DNA from: Diphasiastrum complanatum
Taxonomy: Eukaryota; Streptophyta; Lycopodiopsida; Lycopodiales; Lycopodiaceae
Direction of reading: 5' to 3'
NCBI GenBank assembly: GCA_029204225.1
Contig: CM055099.1
Coordinates: 52,405,298-52,469,297, forward strand
Length of the DNA: 64,000 bases
Part shown: positions 61,098-64,000 of the stretch, one piece after another
Position numbering within the stretch: the stretch's first letter is position 1
Layout: every line of letters starts with the position of its first letter
The notes under the pieces: model-generated
The model's input: only the letters and a program-made list of their open reading frames with translations
What the model was told of the DNA's origin: nothing
The model's database searches: none
Program-made: the position numbers and the translations under genes

Positions 61098-62940
61098 TTA
61101 CTCGGTGATTAGCAAAAAACAATGTCTATTTCTCTTGAACTCGAATCTTGTGCCATGTAAGATATTGCAATCTCGTCTGTTAGGTCTCCAAAAATGTCTT
61201 GATTATTATTAGTTAATTTGCTGATCATCTGATGCGGTTATCTTTATAATCCCTCACAATGTTATGGGCAATCAGAGTATATTGACTCATATCTTTGTAA
61301 AGAATATGCCACATTCTGTGATGTTGATTATCTCCTATGATGTATTTAAAGAGGTATGTTGATTGAAAAAAAAATAGAAACAGTGTCGGTTGGTACCTTT
61401 CCAGAAACTGTGTGAATTTGTGTAGTTGGATCGGAACACTCCGTGCTCATTGAAAGAGCAGCCTATTTGTTAGAATGGAACTGATTCCTTTTAGATGTAT
61501 ACATTGTGTTGATTGATTAAGTCCATTTCAGGAGCAATTGCTTTTAGAGATCCTGTTAGTAGCCACCAGCTTTTGTCATTTCTTAACATAAGAGTTGTAT
61601 TGGGTCCATTTTGGTGGGCCCCCTGAAATGGGCGATAGACCTTTTTCATTTAAAACTGTACTTGGTTAGAACTATAGACATTTGGAAATAAAGTTGCAGA
61701 AGCTGGGATGTCTTCCTAAATTCTTTGTTCATATCTGCTGGCCATTTTTTTTCTTCCATACAATGGAAGCTAGTATTTTCTCTTCAACTTACAGGTTCAA
61801 AATAAGAAATATATCAGGATTCTTTTTATTTTTTTTTTAAAATAGCTGAACTTTATAGAATAATTTGGGCATACAGAAAAACTCAATATAAAAGTTTTCC
61901 ACCCTTAAACTTTATAGAAGGTGAAAAGTACATTTAGGGTTTGTAATTTTTCCTATAGAAGCATTTTGCATAGGTAATAAATACATCATATTTAACATTC
62001 GATTTTTTTTATCCAAAGTAATTGACTCTTAACAAGATTGGATGTGTATCTTTTAAACTTGTGAAATTTTTTTTTTTTTTGGTAGAATACAAGAAAGTTT
62101 TTGCAAAATATATGAAGTAGAATGTAAAGTTTTTGATACATTCCTAAGCTTGATGACTTGATACAATAGATATACCTCAATTCAAAAGCATAATGACATC
62201 ATGATTCAGAACAAGTAGGCAATCAGGGCATAATTGAGAGGATACCAATAATAGCAAGCTGATTTTAGAACCAACTCAAAGAAGTGATTTTTAAATCATC
62301 ATAAACTACTACTGGTTTATTGATGATTCGACTTCCACATGTGATGGCATGAGCCTTAAATATATCTGATCCTTAAAAGTGTACAGGAGGGTAAAATAGC
62401 TAATGAAATTCATTGGTTTAAAGCAAATAGGACACAACAACAAAGAAATTTCTATAATTGTTACAATAGTTATACTTGTCTAAGGAATATTGCAAAAACT
62501 TGATGTTTGAACCTTAACCCCAACTAAATAGCAATTTATTGGTCACGTATCTTCCATTTGTGGGTACACATTCATTTATGTGCATATGGTAGCTTAAAAG
62601 AATCAGCATAAGTGGACCTTTTGGAAGTGTTTTGGAAAAAAATCATGATGATGTGCTTGTTATTTTATTAAGGGAATGGTATTTTAGTTTGAGAAAAATT
62701 CATTTTGAAGATTCTATATTGGGTTAGACGATATTTTGAGAATTTATGAAGATTTTTTTTGGCCCTCGCTACTTTGAAATGGAATAGCATGCTCAAAAAA
62801 GTATAATTTAAGGATTATGCACCTCATCATGTTATTTGGCCATGTGGAGAGGTACACCAAAAGTGGTCCAATCATAGTGAAAGGTGATTTGAGAGTGGTC
62901 CATTCATTTAGCTTTGTTTCCACCTATCTTGGATCTCGAG
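61098..62940. other. NBP35 3' UTR and intergenic AT-rich sequence
   Basis: The first few hundred bases after the stop should be the NBP35 3' UTR. Beyond that only T- and A-runs and short frames; nothing recognised. Confidence 0.5.
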
Positions 62941-62951
62941 CCAGTCAATGT

Positions 62952-62979
<28 letters not shown>
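62952..62979. repeat. (GA)n microsatellite
   Basis: About 14 units, upstream of the Copia remnant. Confidence 0.85.
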
Positions 62980-62982
<3 letters not shown>

Positions 62983-63229
62983 CATTGACACTTAGTTTTT
63001 TTGATGAGAGAGTCACTCCAACACTTAGAAATTTTTTTTATGTTCTCTCTCTACCTGAGAGCAAAGCCTTGTATTTCTCTCTCTACCCAAGAGCAACAAG
63101 TTTTTTTACTTAGTTTTTTCATCAAGTGTTCTCATAATATGTGGATGATAGTTTTGATTGTGGATGCATGCTTGTGCGCCCTTGCCTTTACATTGGATGA
63201 TAGTTTTGATTGTGTTGGTATTGTTTGAT

Positions 63230-64000
63230 GATGCTTTACAATTAGATGCCAAATTTGATGTTGACACGTGTGTAATCAAGAGGGAGAGTGAAGTGATAGC
63301 TAGAGGATCTAGATTTGGGAAGTTGTACAAATTAGATTCTAGAGAGAGTGCTAACCTTTGTGGTGTTGCTTACAAAACCAAGATTCCACAAGAAGATCTA
63401 TGGTACAAGAGATTGGGCCACCCCAATTTCAAGGCCATGACATCTGTGGTCAAAGAAAGTAAAGCTATTGGATTACCAAAGTCTATGACAAAGGAGCTTC
63501 AACTTTGTGAAGCTTGTGCAATGGAAAAATCTCATAGAAGACCTTTTCCAAGAACATCAAGACTCATCATCCTCTTGAGCTTGTGCACTTGGATGTTCAC
63601 TTCTCCTCTTCCAAGAGCAACGGAGGAGCAACTTGTTTTGCAACCTTCATAGATGATTACTCAAGATTTTCCTGGGTGTATCTCTTGTCTTTTAAATCCA
63701 TGGTTTTTGATGTCTTCCTTAAGTTCAAAGCTTTAGTTGAAAAGAAATTTTCTTGCAAGTTGAAAGCTTTGAGATGTGATAGTAGAGGGGAGTATATCTC
63801 CAATAGATTTAATGACTATTGTGATCAAGAGGGAATGAGGAGAGAGTTTACTTCTTCTTATTCTCCCCAACAAAATGGGATTGTTGAAAGGAAAAATAGA
63901 ACTCTATGTGAATGTGCAAAAGCAATTAGAGGATGTCATACAAGGAAAAGCCTAAGGTAGATCACCTTAGAATCTTTGGTTGCATTTGTTTTGTGCATGT
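63230..64000 (+). mobile_element. Copia pol fragment (GAG-pre-integrase and integrase), cut by the window end
   Basis: Frame 63158-63652 has IKRESEVIARGSRFGKLYKL and the HHCC zinc site (YKRLGHPNF ... LCEACAMEKSH). A one-step frameshift near 63570 leads to the integrase core in 63583-63960: LDVHF (first Asp), FIDDYSRFSWVYLL, LRCDSRGEY (second Asp) and QQNGIVERKNRT (Glu), so the DDE triad is present. A second frameshift near 63945 leads to VDHLRIFGCICFVHV at the edge. Its GAG-pre-integrase matches the minus-strand copy at 30.7 kb in type. Confidence 0.88.

Overview
Organism. This is nuclear DNA of a land plant with a large, repeat-rich genome. Three genes have GT-AG introns and encode plant-type proteins, and most of the rest is retrotransposon and DNA-transposon debris cut by many (AG)n/(CT)n microsatellites. 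The 19.8 kb intron, the LINE type and the AG-tract density would suit a seedless vascular plant (fern or lycophyte) or a gymnosperm, but the window does not decide this.

Genes. (1) 2633-25580, minus strand: class III alcohol dehydrogenase / S-nitrosoglutathione reductase (GSNOR), 10 exons, 377 aa, complete, with a 19.8 kb intron 4. (2) 36278-38932, minus strand: a four-ACT-domain protein of the plant ACR family, nearest to ACR3, 7 exons, 466 aa, complete. (3) 56086-61097, plus strand: NBP35, a cytosolic Fe-S cluster scaffold ATPase, 3 exons, 361 aa, complete. They share no pathway or operon-like organisation.

Layout. 1-2131: old LTR element with an AG tract. 2633-25580: GSNOR; its intron 4 (4198-24017) holds a truncated hAT transposon with a BED zinc finger, a CA-rich array, an LTR element with a non-coding 4.7 kb interior, a second copy of the 5' LTR family, two opposed Copia elements, a Gypsy protease scrap, a complete 400 bp TRIM retrotransposon, and an intact-ended hAT element with a LINE nested in it. 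25817-25876: inverted fragment of GSNOR exon 2. 26-36 kb: AT-rich, with Copia pieces on both strands and a 22 bp minisatellite. 36.3-39.6 kb: ACR gene and its CT-rich upstream region. 40-55 kb: repeats, Copia and Gypsy remnants, a very long compound microsatellite. 55.9-61.1 kb: NBP35. 62.9-64 kb: Copia pol running off the window end.

Main finding. The element at 19820-20219 has two 143-144 bp LTRs, a primer-binding site for initiator tRNA-Met, a G-rich polypurine tract and a 5 bp target duplication (AATAC). Each LTR carries a 73 nt tRNA-like sequence with consensus-matching RNA polymerase III A and B boxes. It is a tRNA counterpart of the Cassandra TRIMs, whose LTRs carry 5S rRNA promoters. 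I know of no described family of exactly this kind, but could not search for one.
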